Shown here: piece by piece, positions 28,408-37,550 of the stretch
Numbering within the stretch: position 1 is the first letter of the stretch
How the letters are laid out: each line of letters begins with the position of its first letter
NCBI GenBank assembly: GCA_963738135.1
Contig: CAVTVK010000001.1
Coordinates: 434,001 to 498,000 of the forward strand
DNA: 64,000 bases
Origin: Bog-473 sp963738135
Lineage (GTDB): Bacteria; Actinomycetota; Acidimicrobiia; Acidimicrobiales; RAAP-2
Direction: 5' to 3'
Translations under genes and position numbers: made by a program
The notes under the pieces: model-generated
The model's input: only the letters and a program-made list of their open reading frames with translations
Databases searched by the model: none
Told to the model about the DNA's origin: nothing

Positions 28408-28916
28408 CGTGGGCCTCGGGGAAAGAGCTCGTCCAATGCGCTCCTAAAGAGTTCCCGGCCGGCGCCGGTCTCGTCGAGAAGACGGTTCGTGCGGCGCCGC
28501 ACTCGCCACGTCGAGCCGGATCGCTCCAAGTCCCACCGCACCGCGCTGACGCGCCAGAGGTAGAACCGTTGCCCCTCGCGACGCATGATCAGGGAGTAGT
28601 TGACGGCAGTCGCCCGATCGTCATCGACTTCGACGAGGAGCGGACCGCCGAAGTGCGCCACGCCCTCTGCCATGAGTTGGCGGTGGCCGCTCGTCTGCAG
28701 CATGGAGTCCACGGCAGCGGAGCCACGGTGGGGCTCTCCTTTGGCGTCCCAGTCGTACTCACCGTCTTCGAGCCAGAGGCCGGCGGCAAACGTCGACTGC
28801 CCGGAGTCGGCGGCCGGGCCATACGACATGAGCAGGCGCTGGATCGCCGACTCGTCCTCCAGGCGGCGGAGGCGGACATGGATGTCAGTCGGGTCCGCTG
28901 TTCCCGTAAGGCTCAC
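28404..28916 (-). CDS. SnoaL-like / NTF2-fold protein
   Basis: The 170-residue protein has IHVRLRRLEDESAIQRLLMSYG, GLWLEDGEYDWDA and GGPLLVEVDDDRATAVNYSLIM, typical of SnoaL_4 proteins. It ends with an arginine-rich tail (RRRTNRLLDETGAGRELF). It overlaps both neighbours by four bases (ATGA), showing translational coupling in the operon. The family includes dehydratases and hydratases of steroid-like substrates, but no catalytic pair is certain here. Confidence 0.83.
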   Translation of the reverse strand: MSLTGTADPTDIHVRLRRLEDESAIQRLLMSYGPAADSGQSTFAAGLWLEDGEYDWDAKGEPHRGSAAVDSMLQTSGHRQLMAEGVAHFGGPLLVEVDDDRATAVNYSLIMRREGQRFYLWRVSAVRWDLERSGSTWRVRRRTNRLLDETGAGRELFRSALDELFPRGPR

Positions 28917-29305
28917 TGTTGTGCGACCCGTTCCACTGCGTCCATGCAGTCGTGCAGTGCGGAGGCGGGATTGAGCTCCAGCACGCGGCTGGCTTCGTCG
29001 TAAATCAATACATGCCCTGCCGGGAAGAAGCAGACCTCACCGGCGGAGACCACTTCTTCGGGGATGTCCGTCCCAGGCCAGAGACAGCGGATTCGGCCTT
29101 CGAAAAGATAAAAGTAGTGCGGGCACTGGCAGACACCCCCCGGGTAGCCACCCAGCTTGTAGAGCTCCGTGCAGTCGAGCGGACCGTCCACCGTGGTGAA
29201 GCTGACTTCCATATCGCCCCAGTGCGCTGACCGGAAGTGGCCTTCGGCAGACGGCCAGCCGCGTGACGTTGCGCTCGGCAAATCCTCCAGGCTGCTGTGT
29301 GGCAC
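28913..29305 (-). CDS. Cupin-like protein, first gene of leftward operon
   Basis: The GTG at 29305 follows GAGGAGGGAACACC. The 130-residue protein has short beta strands with GDMEVSFTTVDGPLDC, CQCPHYFYLFEGRIRCLWPGT and GEVCFFPAGHVLIYDE, consistent with a single cupin domain; His in CPHYFY and AGHV could bind metal. I do not recognise a named family. As the operon's first gene it may be a catalytic accessory or sensor. Confidence 0.7.
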   Translation of the reverse strand: MPHSSLEDLPSATSRGWPSAEGHFRSAHWGDMEVSFTTVDGPLDCTELYKLGGYPGGVCQCPHYFYLFEGRIRCLWPGTDIPEEVVSAGEVCFFPAGHVLIYDEASRVLELNPASALHDCMDAVERVAQQ

Positions 29306-29375
29306 GGTGTTCCCTCCTCGTCATCTCGATTGTGTGGCCCTGAATGCTCGCAATTCCTTCGGGCGGGGCCATCGT

Positions 29376-29404
29376 TTGACATTGATATCAATGTAGCTTT
29401 AAAC
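29376..29404 (+). promoter_or_regulatory. Promoter with perfect palindromic operator between divergent operons
   Basis: TTGACA (29376-29381) is a consensus -35 box and TTAAAC (29399-29404) a -10 candidate 17 bases on, pointing to the binding-protein gene at 29450. ACATTGATATCAATGT (29379-29394) is a perfect 16-bp palindrome filling the spacer. A repressor there could also control the leftward operon starting at 29305. Confidence 0.7.
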
Positions 29405-29449
29405 CATTCCCATCCGTCGAGTCAAGACCAAGCAGCAGGAGGTACAAAG

Positions 29450-30730
29450 GTGACAGCGAAAGCGACCGGTCGAAGGACCCCTCGGGCCACGACCAAGCGG
29501 ATAACGAGGTTCATGCTGTCCACCGGGTTGCTCGTCGGAGCTACCGGGACTATCGGCCTTGTCGCCACATCGACTCCTGCTACTGCTTCGAATTCACCCA
29601 TCACTATCGCCTACATCACGTCCGTGACCGGTGAGGGCGCGTCCGAGGACGGATCATCGCCGGGGGCCTTCAAGGCAAGGATCGACCTCCAGAATGCAGA
29701 AGGGGGGGTCAACGGTCACAAGATCGTTCCGCTGATCATCGACGATCAGACAAGTCCGACGGCGATCGCCACCGCGGTGCAAGACGCCGATTCCAAGGCG
29801 TTTGCCATCGTGTCGCAGAGCCCGCTCTTCTTCCTTGCCGCAAAGTACCCCCAGCAGGCTGGTGTCCCGGTCACCGGCTCGTACAGCGATGGTCCCGAGT
29901 GGGGCCAGCAGCCCTACACGAATATGTTCGCGGCTGATGTCGGCAGTCTCAACCCGAAGTATCCGGTGACCACGTTGGCCGGGAACTTCCTCAAGCAACA
30001 CGGGGCCAAAGTGCTCGGCACCTACGGATACGGGATCTCCCCGTCTTCGAGCCGTGCCGCAATCCAAACGGCGGATTCGTTCAAGCATGCAGGCGGCAAG
30101 GTCGGCGTGCTCGACACGACTGTTCCCTTCGGGGGAGTCGACTTCACGACGGAGGCCCTGTCGGCAAAGCAGAATCACGTGGACTCCTTGGCGCCGGAGA
30201 TGGACAACAACTCGAACTTTGCCCTGGCCGTGGCGCTCGAGCAGGCGGGTGTGAAATCGACCGGTTTGTTCGCGACCGGCTACCAACCTGACGTGATCCA
30301 CTCGCCGAGCTGGTCAGCACTACAGGGCGACTACTTCTACTCTTTGTTCCGTCCGTGGTCCCTGCCCAACACGGCCACCAAGCAGATGCAGGCCGCGATG
30401 GAGAAGTACGACGGATACTCCAAGTCGGACTTCCCGTCCTTCAGCGAGTACGAAGCCTGGTTGGGCGCTGATCTGATGATCAAGGGACTGCAGCTCGCGG
30501 GGCCGAATCCGACCCGAGCAGGTGTCATCACCGCTCTTCGAGGTGTGAAGTCGTACAACGCCAACGGAATTCTGCCTCAAACTCTGGACTTCGCCACAGA
30601 CTTCGGGCACGACGACGCGAAGAGTTGCTCGTGGATGATGCAGGCCGGCAAGAGCGGGTTCACGGCGGTATCCTCGCAACCGTTCTGCGGAGCGGACATA
30701 CCGGGGACTGCGACTGCCAGCGCTGGCTGA
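29450..30730 (+). CDS. ABC transporter substrate-binding protein (branched-chain/aromatic type)
   Basis: GTG 29450 follows AGGAGG with 7-base spacing, giving 426 residues. A twin-arginine-free but basic N-terminus and the segment FMLSTGLLVGATGTIGLVA form a signal peptide cleaved near ATASNS. The mature part has the periplasmic-binding fold of LivJ-like proteins: ITIAYITSVTGEGAS, NAEGGVNGHKIVPLIIDD and FAIVSQSPLFFLAAKYPQQAG. It would capture a substrate outside the membrane. No permease is next to it. The LivHMG/LivF system at 42-47 kb is the likely partner. Confidence 0.88.
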   Translation: MTAKATGRRTPRATTKRITRFMLSTGLLVGATGTIGLVATSTPATASNSPITIAYITSVTGEGASEDGSSPGAFKARIDLQNAEGGVNGHKIVPLIIDDQTSPTAIATAVQDADSKAFAIVSQSPLFFLAAKYPQQAGVPVTGSYSDGPEWGQQPYTNMFAADVGSLNPKYPVTTLAGNFLKQHGAKVLGTYGYGISPSSSRAAIQTADSFKHAGGKVGVLDTTVPFGGVDFTTEALSAKQNHVDSLAPEMDNNSNFALAVALEQAGVKSTGLFATGYQPDVIHSPSWSALQGDYFYSLFRPWSLPNTATKQMQAAMEKYDGYSKSDFPSFSEYEAWLGADLMIKGLQLAGPNPTRAGVITALRGVKSYNANGILPQTLDFATDFGHDDAKSCSWMMQAGKSGFTAVSSQPFCGADIPGTATASAG

Positions 30731-30734
30731 GACT

Positions 30735-31697
30735 GTGCATCTTCCCGCTCGTGACATTCCCGTTCCCCAATCCCTGAGCCCACAAGCCCAGGCCATCGTC
30801 GCAATGGGGCCTGTGGGTGGCTCCCCATTCCCAGCGCTCGACGACACCGAGGCTTGGCGAAGCAGGGCGGCCGAGAGTGATGCGCTGATCGTCCAGATAG
30901 TGGGAGATCGAGCCTCACAGGCTCCCGCAGACGATGAGGAGGTCGACCTGGACGGAGTCCGGGCGTACGTGATCACGCCTCATGATCTTCCTGGCGACGA
31001 CGGTCGGGCACTCCTCGAAATCCATGGTGGTGCGTTCGTCACGGGAGGAGGCGAGAGTTGCCGGATCATGGGGCTCAACGCAGTCGGACTCAGCCGGGTC
31101 CGCACCTGGGCCGTGGACTACCGAATGCCACCCGATCACCCTTACCCTGCGCCGCTCGATGACTGCGTGGCCGCCTACAGGGCACTCCTCCGTGACCACC
31201 GGCCCGACGAGATCATCGTCAGGGGAGGATCGGCAGGAGGGAACCTCGCAGCAGCACTGATTCTCAGAGCGCGTGACGAGGGACTCCCAATGCCCGCTGC
31301 TGCGGTCCTGATGACCCCTGAAGTCGATCTGACTGAGTCGGGTGACTCGTTTCACACCAACCTCGGCCTCGACAATGTGCTCACCGAGAGCCTGATGCCC
31401 GCCAACCTTCTTTACGCAGGGAACCACGACCTCAGTGATCCTTATCTTTCTCCGTTGTTCGCCGACTTCGGCAAGGGTTTCCCGCCGTCGATGTTGACGA
31501 CGGGGACACGCGATCTGTTCCTGTCGAACACCGTCCGCCTGCACCGGGCTCTGCGCTCGGCGGGAGTACAGGCAGATTTGCACGTGGTCGAAGGCGCAGG
31601 TCACGCGGGATTCTTTTCGCAGGCTCCCGAAGACGAAGAGCTCGCGTCTGAGGTCCGATCATTCATTGACGCACACTGGCCGGAGTCAGTCGCCTAA
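30735..31697 (+). CDS. Alpha/beta hydrolase, hormone-sensitive-lipase family
   Basis: The GTG at 30735 lies four bases after the previous stop. The 320-residue enzyme has the oxyanion motif EIHGGAFVTGGG, the nucleophile elbow VRGGSAGGNLAAAL, and the acid and His in GTRDLF and GAGHAGFF. No signal peptide is seen, so it acts in the cytosol on esters of small acyl or cyclic alcohol groups. It is co-transcribed with the substrate-binding protein. Confidence 0.88.
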   Translation: MHLPARDIPVPQSLSPQAQAIVAMGPVGGSPFPALDDTEAWRSRAAESDALIVQIVGDRASQAPADDEEVDLDGVRAYVITPHDLPGDDGRALLEIHGGAFVTGGGESCRIMGLNAVGLSRVRTWAVDYRMPPDHPYPAPLDDCVAAYRALLRDHRPDEIIVRGGSAGGNLAAALILRARDEGLPMPAAAVLMTPEVDLTESGDSFHTNLGLDNVLTESLMPANLLYAGNHDLSDPYLSPLFADFGKGFPPSMLTTGTRDLFLSNTVRLHRALRSAGVQADLHVVEGAGHAGFFSQAPEDEELASEVRSFIDAHWPESVA

Positions 31698-31747
31698 AGC
31701 TCATTGGCGCCACTGAGGATTCGTCGGTCATCAACGAGGAGAGAACC

Positions 31748-33109
31748 GTGGGGACGATTGTCGATTCCGTATCCGGAACACCGATGTGCTCGGTGGCCCA
31801 GGAGGTCGAAAGGATTGGTGGCATAGAGGAGGAGTTCTTCTTCGAAGGCACCGCGACTCAATTCGTGCTCGCCGGGGGCGCCGACGAGTACCCGACGGAC
31901 GGACGCTGGAACGCGGAGCCAGCCAACGAGCAGCCGTTCCGCACTCGGATGCTCGTGGTGCGCCCCCGGAATCCCTCTGACTTCAACGGCAGCGTGCTCG
32001 TCGAATGGAACAATGTGTCCGGCGGCGAGCGCTTTCTCAACGGCCCTGGAGCCTCGAAATTGATCCAGGACGGGTTCGCCATCGTGGGCGTCTCCGCCCA
32101 GATCGTGGGTGTGGAAGGCAGTCCGGACCACCCGCTGGCCGCGATAGGCGCGCTTCCAACGCTGAAGACCCACGACCCGGCTCGATATGAGACTCTCCAA
32201 CATCCCGGCGACGACTACTCCTATGACATCTTCACGCAAGCGGGGCAGCTGCTCGGCCCCAACCGACCCACCGACGTGGATGCGCTGTGTGGCCTGGAGG
32301 TACGCCACCTGATTGCGACAGGTGGGTCTCAGTCCGGCGCACGCCTTGGCACCTACATCAACGGCATCCACGTGACCCGGCCTCTGTTCGACGCCTATCT
32401 GGTCGTGGTCTACCCGAATACTCCCTGCGCGTTGACGCAGGCTTCAGCCCCGGCCGAGCTCCCGCAGACATTCGGGCCCAACATCTTTCACGTCCTCGAA
32501 TGGTTCACCTACGTTCTACGCGATGACCTCGACGTGCCGATCATCGTGGTCAACTCGGAGTCCGAGGCTTCGGAGTGTGACCCGAACCACCAGCTGGACA
32601 CGGAAATGGTTCGCTGGTGGGAAATCCCGGGCACAGGGCACACAAGCGCGTACGCCAGCCCAGACGAACTCGAAGAGACCTCATCGCTCATCGGCGGGAC
32701 GACTGTGTCCTTCGCCCCGGCCATTCGCGGCGCATCGCGCGCTCTGAGAAGCTGGCTCGACGGAGGCGCCCCACCACTCCATCAGCCGCGTCTCCTCAAG
32801 GAGGGCGACCCACCTCGCTTTCCGAGAGACGAGCACGGCAACGCCCTGGGTGGAATCCGCTGGCCCGACCTGGAGGCACCGCTCGGGACTCATGCCGCCG
32901 AGCGCCTGGGGGACGACGGAACCAGTCTCCTGCGCGGCAGCAGTACGCCGTTCTCGCCGGAGACGATCAAGGCCATCTATCCTGATCGATCCGCCTGGAT
33001 TGCAAAGTACGAGGCCGCGACCGAGCACCTCGTCGAATCCGGCGTCATCGCCCCGGACGATGCTGCAGTGATGCTCGCCCACGCTCAGTCCCGGAGCCTG
33101 CCGATTTGA
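31748..33109 (+). CDS. Alpha/beta hydrolase domain protein (Abhydrolase_10 type)
   Basis: GTG 31748 follows GAGGAGAGAACC. The 453-residue protein has PFRTRMLVVRPRNPSDFNG and VLVEWNNVSGG, the pattern that marks the Abhydrolase_10 family, and a nucleophile motif ATGGSQSGARLG with Ser in GSQSG. GTGHTSAY provides a His. The family is large in actinobacteria and biochemically little studied; lactonase or esterase action is inferred. It follows the HSL-type hydrolase by 50 bases. Confidence 0.85.
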   Translation: MGTIVDSVSGTPMCSVAQEVERIGGIEEEFFFEGTATQFVLAGGADEYPTDGRWNAEPANEQPFRTRMLVVRPRNPSDFNGSVLVEWNNVSGGERFLNGPGASKLIQDGFAIVGVSAQIVGVEGSPDHPLAAIGALPTLKTHDPARYETLQHPGDDYSYDIFTQAGQLLGPNRPTDVDALCGLEVRHLIATGGSQSGARLGTYINGIHVTRPLFDAYLVVVYPNTPCALTQASAPAELPQTFGPNIFHVLEWFTYVLRDDLDVPIIVVNSESEASECDPNHQLDTEMVRWWEIPGTGHTSAYASPDELEETSSLIGGTTVSFAPAIRGASRALRSWLDGGAPPLHQPRLLKEGDPPRFPRDEHGNALGGIRWPDLEAPLGTHAAERLGDDGTSLLRGSSTPFSPETIKAIYPDRSAWIAKYEAATEHLVESGVIAPDDAAVMLAHAQSRSLPI

Positions 33110-33201
33110 GGCCGGCGAGACGTCCTGGGTTCGAGCTGTCGGTCCGATCCGAGGAACAGCCAAGCGCATGGCTGCGAATCCCCGACCACCTCGTTTCATA
33201 G

Positions 33202-33230
33202 TTGAGATTGATGTCAACTTACGGTATTTT
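33202..33230 (+). promoter_or_regulatory. Promoter with operator-like spacer before amidohydrolase
   Basis: TTGAGA (33202-33207), a 17-base spacer and TATTTT (33225-33230) form a good sigma-70-type promoter. TTGAGATTGATGTCAA (33202-33217) resembles the palindrome at 29379 and shares TTGATGTCA with the operator at 16100. Confidence 0.6.
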
Positions 33231-33255
33231 GACGCTGAAAGAGGAGGAGCAGCTC

Positions 33256-34446
33256 ATGGAACGCCGTCTCGATTATCCGGTCTTCGATGCCGACAATCAC
33301 ATGTACGAGCAGCCGGACGCCTTCACCCGCTTCCTGCCGGACGAATACAAGCACGTGATCAAGTACGTGCAAGTCAACGGGCGCGACAAGCTCGCCATTA
33401 AGAACGTGATCTCGGAATACATTCCGAACCCGACGTTCACCGTCGTGGCCCGCCCGGGGGCCCAAGAGGACTTCTTCAAAAACGGTAACCCCGAAGGCAA
33501 GTCGCGGCGGGAGATCCTCGGTGCTCCCATCCGCACGCCTGATGCCTTCTTCAAGCCGCAGCCTCGCCTCCAATTGATGGACGAGCAGGGCGTGGACCGG
33601 GCGATTATGTGGCCGACGCTGGCGAGCGTCCTCGAGGAGCGGCTGCACAACGACCCGGAGGCCAGCCACGTCATCATCCACTCCCTCAACCAGTGGATGC
33701 ACGAGGAGTGGACGTTCAACTACAAGGACCGGATCTTCCCCGCCCCGGTGATCACGCTGCCGATCGTGAATGAGGCCATCCGCGAACTCGATTGGGTCGT
33801 GGAGCGTGGAGCCAAGATCATCCTCATTCGCCCCGCTCCAGTGCCGAGCCTCAAAGGCTTCCGGTCCTTTGCCCTCCCCGAGTTCGACCCCTTCTGGTCC
33901 AAGGTGCACGAATACGACGTCACCGTCGGCATGCACGCCTCTGATGATGGCTTGACCCGTTACTTCAACCAGTGGCAAGGCCACCAGGACGATTATCTGC
34001 CCTTTGCGGACACGACGGCCTTCTCCACCGTGCAACACCTCATGAGCCGCGGCATCTTCGACGCCATGCTGTCGGCAATCAGTCACGGCATGCTGTCGCG
34101 GTTCCCCGGCCTGCGGGTGCTCCCGGTCGAGAACGGCTCCAGCTGGGTGCTACCGCTGATCAATGCATTGGGACAGGCCTACGCACAGCAGCCGCGCTTG
34201 TTCGAGGAGGACCCCGTCGCCGTTCTTCGACGGAACATCTGGATCCACCCCTTCTTCGAAGAGGATCCCATTGGCCTCATCAAGGCCATCGGCACGGACC
34301 ACGTCGTCTTCGGATCTGACTTTCCCCATCCCGAGGGTCTTGCCGACCCGGTCTCCTACGCCAAGGTGCTTGAGAGCCTGCCGCAAGAGGACATCGAAAA
34401 GATCATGGGCGGCAATCTGGCCGAGGCACTCAAGGTTGCTGCGTGA
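33256..34446 (+). CDS. Amidohydrolase family 2 protein
   Basis: I chose ATG 33256 (MERRLDYPVFDADNHMYE) because GAGGAGGAG lies just before it; the longer frame starts inside the promoter. The 396-residue TIM barrel has DADNH in place of the usual DxHxH, GMHASDDG, and FGSDFPHPEG with the metal-binding Asp. It belongs to the PF04909 group, which hydrolyses or decarboxylates cyclic or carboxylated substrates using one metal ion. A second member is at 52060-53268, and both sit in catabolic sets. Confidence 0.88.
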   Translation: MERRLDYPVFDADNHMYEQPDAFTRFLPDEYKHVIKYVQVNGRDKLAIKNVISEYIPNPTFTVVARPGAQEDFFKNGNPEGKSRREILGAPIRTPDAFFKPQPRLQLMDEQGVDRAIMWPTLASVLEERLHNDPEASHVIIHSLNQWMHEEWTFNYKDRIFPAPVITLPIVNEAIRELDWVVERGAKIILIRPAPVPSLKGFRSFALPEFDPFWSKVHEYDVTVGMHASDDGLTRYFNQWQGHQDDYLPFADTTAFSTVQHLMSRGIFDAMLSAISHGMLSRFPGLRVLPVENGSSWVLPLINALGQAYAQQPRLFEEDPVAVLRRNIWIHPFFEEDPIGLIKAIGTDHVVFGSDFPHPEGLADPVSYAKVLESLPQEDIEKIMGGNLAEALKVAA

Positions 34447-34474
34447 CGACTCCCACTTTCTCCGACACGGATTG

Positions 34475-34960
34475 ATGGCCGCAATGGATATCAGTTTTCT
34501 CAACGCTTCTGGCAGTATCGCGATTGACGTGCCTATCGGAGTCGCCTACGACTTCATTGCCGACATGCCAGCAATGGGTGCAGTCAGTCCCCAGTGCACC
34601 GGTGGCGAATGGCAAGACGAGGAACGTGGCGTCGGGGCCCACTTCCTCGGCTCAAATGCCATGGGCGATAGGACGTGGCAAGCGCTGATGCGAGTCATCG
34701 TTGCCGACCGTCCACGCGAATTCGCCTGGGAAAACATAGGCGCAGTCGGTTGGTCTACTCCCCTCGTCCGCTGGGGCTACACGTTCGAACCTTTTGGGCA
34801 GGGTACAAAAGTAGAAGAGACCTGGCGGATTCTCGAGCCCTATGACGCGCTGGAAGCGCTCGGAGAAGATGCCCGCAAAGGCATGCCAGGATGGTTCCAC
34901 ACCACCATCGCAGAGACTCTCCGCAACCTAAAGGCCCATTTGGAAAAGACGCCGGTGTAG
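34475..34960 (+). CDS. SRPBCC (START/polyketide cyclase-like) family protein
   Basis: ATG 34475 opens MAAMDISFLNASGSIAIDVP; ATG 34484 is an alternative. The 161-residue protein has the SRPBCC layout: VPIGVAYDFIADMPAM, a long central sheet with REFAWENIGAVGWSTP and GYTFEPFGQGTKVEETW, and the C-terminal helix ETLRNLKAHLEK. The fold holds hydrophobic ligands and has binding, cyclase or dehydratase roles. It lies 28 bases after the amidohydrolase and is likely co-transcribed. Confidence 0.85.
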   Translation: MAAMDISFLNASGSIAIDVPIGVAYDFIADMPAMGAVSPQCTGGEWQDEERGVGAHFLGSNAMGDRTWQALMRVIVADRPREFAWENIGAVGWSTPLVRWGYTFEPFGQGTKVEETWRILEPYDALEALGEDARKGMPGWFHTTIAETLRNLKAHLEKTPV

Positions 34961-35382
34961 GCGCAGACGCCCAACTCTCCCCGGGTGCACCCACCGCTCC
35001 CCGTAGCTCGTGAGCGGCTACCCCTTGGACGACCCCTTCCTAATCTTCACCAGCAAGCGTCGGAGCGTTTTCTATTTGGCGCCCTCCATCCGCCACAGGT
35101 CGCATCCTCCCTCTTTCCTTTTCGACTCGGCCGGTTCGGGCTCCGCTGATCCAGCGACTCTGATGTCACTGTAGAAAATCGAAAGGTTCACTGGAGTCGC
35201 TCTCTGGCGGCGCCGAAGCACCTCCGACGCAGTGCCCCTCACGTGTCGTCGTTCGGCGATGTCGCAGACACCCCAGCATTAGGACGTTCCATGATCCGGG
35301 TCCCACTTTGTCGATCTGCAAACGATGGAGGCACGATCCAGTCGGATCAGCGGGAAGATGTGCGTCCCTTGTGCGTCGTGGC
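34961..35382. other. Intergenic stretch with one operator-like half-site
   Basis: No gene is supported in these 422 bases. TGATGTCA at 35161-35168 matches the half-site found in the operators at 16100 and 33202, but no good promoter or gene start follows it. Confidence 0.35.
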
Positions 35383-36200
35383 TCAGTGGTCTTTGCCATC
35401 GCCGTACAAGTGCAAGGTCTCCGGGGTAATCGACCATGCTTGCCGAATGGTGGCACCCCTGTCGACAATCAGGGTCTGGCCTGTGATGCGGGCCGCCAAG
35501 TCAGACGACAAGAAGATGGCCGCGTTCGCTATATCGATCGCACGAGGGGGGCGAGCGGATTGTGCTCGTCGGTCCCCCAGACGCCCTCGGGTTGGTCGTC
35601 GTTGCCGCCCCCGACGTTGCCGGGGGCCACGATGTTGACCCGAATGCCGTGGCGACCCAGTTCGTAGGCGAACGTCTTGGCTAGCGAGATCATGCCCGCC
35701 TTGGCGGCGCCGGTAAGGTGCGTGATACGCCGCTGCGACAGTCCCGTCCACCGACGCCAGTGCCACCAGCGATCCCCCAGCGCCCTGGACAATGATTTGA
35801 CGGCTCACGGCCTGAAAGAGGAGAAAGACTTGGGTCAGGTTGTTCTCGATGGACCAGGCCCAGTCCTCGGGGGTTACGTCTTGGACCTTGCTCCAGCGTG
35901 CGCCCCCAATGATGTCGACGCAGACGTCGATCCCTCCAAGTACCCGCACGCCTCGCCAATGGCACGATCGACCTGCTTGCTCTCGGTCATGTCAGCAACG
36001 ATCGGGTGCGCTTCGGCCCCGAACGCCTCCGCCTCGTTGGCGATGGACTCGGCTCGTCCTTTGTCGACGTCGATGCAGGCCAAGCGCGCACCTGCCCGGG
36101 CTAGCTGAAGCGTGACATGCCGGCCGTGACCAGCCCGCTCGGGGATATTGCCGGCGCCCGAAACGAGGGCGCGTCGGTTCTCGAGGCCCAGATCGATCAT
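35383..36200 (-). pseudogene. SDR with three frameshifts
   Basis: Joined frames give a full SDR. MIDLGLENRRALVSGAG runs from 36200. A first shift at about 35936-35945 leads to GGIDVCVDIIGGARW and SLVALASVDGTV. A second at about 35711 lies within the catalytic YxxxK (HAPY/GAAKAG), then FAYELGRHGIRVNIVAPGN. A third in a run of six C at about 35546-35551 leads to FLSSDLAARITGQTLIVDRG. Every family motif survives, so the damage is recent or due to sequencing indels. Confidence 0.8.
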
Positions 36201-36221
36201 GCTGTTCTCCCTCCCAGTCGC

Positions 36222-37397
36222 TCAGCGTCCGGCGTGTGTCGTTGCCAAGGTGGCGGGCACCGTACCGGATACGTTGACGCGGTGACCACGGCGCTCGAGC
36301 TCAGGGAGGACCTGGGTACCGAGGAGCTCGACTGAGCGCATGACCTTCTCATGCGACAGCATGCCGAACTGCATGTAGCAGAGGAGCTGGTCCACGCCGG
36401 CTTCCTCGTACCGTAGGATCTTCTCCAGGCACATCTCGGGTGTCCCGATGATGATCATGTCCTGGTCTTGGTAGCGCTGGATGTCGGTCGAGCTCGTGGC
36501 CCCCACATTAAGCAGCGGGAAAGCCCGTTCCTGGTCCTCCTTCGAGAGGTGCGGGAGTTCCCACTCGATAGTGAATTCGGCGAGGTTGCGATACCACCAC
36601 TGGACCGACTCCCAGAGGCCGTCGTTCACCGCTTCGTCCAAGTCATCACAGCAATGAACGAGCGTGTACGCGCCAACCCGGTCGTTGCGGACGTCGGTGA
36701 GGGGCTCGCACTCTGCCTGCGCGTCGTGGTACATGCCGATCACGTCGGCCATCTGCTCGACCGTCCGGCTCAGAGACAGCGACAGGAGGCCGAGTCCGTA
36801 GCGCCCTGCACTCACGGCGCTGGAGTCGCTCGTCGCCGCTTGCCACACAGGCGGGTGCGGGTCCTGATACGGCTTTGGCGTCACGAGACGCTCCGGGAAG
36901 CTGAGGTTCTCGCTCTCGTACGAGAAGCGCTCTTCGTGCCACATGGCGACGACGATCTCAATCGCTTCCTTCCATTGGTCCCGCGACCGGTCATCGATGG
37001 GGACTCCAAAGGCCGCCTGTTCCATCGGGGTCGATCGGCCCGTGCCCCATTCCACCCGTCCATGGCTGAGCACGTCGACGGTGGCCACCTTCTCCGCCAC
37101 CCGGGCTGGGTGGATGAATCCGAAGGGCAACAGCGTCACCCCGAAGCCGAGCCGGATCTGTGAAGTGGACAGGGCCAAACCTCCCAGGACCACCTCAGAG
37201 GCGGGACACGCGGAGCGGCCGTCGCGGAAATGGTGCTCCACCACCCAGGCGGTATTGAAGCCGAGACGGTCGGCAAGTTGGATCTGCTCAATGGCCTCAT
37301 CAAAGGCCTCCTGCTCAGCCTTTCGCTGGCCATACGGAAAGGGCCGATCCCAAGGGCGAACCTTTGGTTGGATCTCGTAGAGCAGGTCGAGCTTCAC
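36222..37397 (-). CDS. LLM-class flavin-dependent oxidoreductase (luciferase-like)
   Basis: The 391-residue TIM barrel has DRLGFNTAWVVEHHFRDG at about residues 43-60, the hallmark EHH of bacterial luciferase-like proteins. IRLGFGVTLLPFGFIHP, SHGRVEWGTGRST and VWQAATSDSSAVSAGRYGLG follow. It would use reduced FMN or F420 for monooxygenation or hydride transfer. It is divergent from the IclR regulator at 37551 with a palindrome overlapping its start region, so IclR control is likely. Confidence 0.87.
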   Translation of the reverse strand: MKLDLLYEIQPKVRPWDRPFPYGQRKAEQEAFDEAIEQIQLADRLGFNTAWVVEHHFRDGRSACPASEVVLGGLALSTSQIRLGFGVTLLPFGFIHPARVAEKVATVDVLSHGRVEWGTGRSTPMEQAAFGVPIDDRSRDQWKEAIEIVVAMWHEERFSYESENLSFPERLVTPKPYQDPHPPVWQAATSDSSAVSAGRYGLGLLSLSLSRTVEQMADVIGMYHDAQAECEPLTDVRNDRVGAYTLVHCCDDLDEAVNDGLWESVQWWYRNLAEFTIEWELPHLSKEDQERAFPLLNVGATSSTDIQRYQDQDMIIIGTPEMCLEKILRYEEAGVDQLLCYMQFGMLSHEKVMRSVELLGTQVLPELERRGHRVNVSGTVPATLATTHAGR

Positions 37398-37419
37398 GGA
37401 CTTCCTCCATGCTATGCTA

Positions 37420-37449
37420 TGCTATTGCATAAACATATATGCGATAGCA
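37420..37449. promoter_or_regulatory. IclR operator candidate
   Basis: TGCTATTGCATA (37420-37431) and TATGCGATAGCA (37438-37449) are inverted repeats with one mismatch around six bases. They lie 23 bases upstream of the luciferase-like gene start and about 100 upstream of IclR. A tandem GCTAT repeat abuts them. Size and spacing suit an IclR dimer-of-dimers site. Confidence 0.6.
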
Positions 37450-37550
37450 CAATCCTATCCAGTCGTCGGGAGGCTTGCCCGCTCAGCTGAAGGGGGCCCA
37501 TCGGCCCCGCCACGGCGACCCCGCGCCCTGGCTGATTCGGAGGTGACGAG

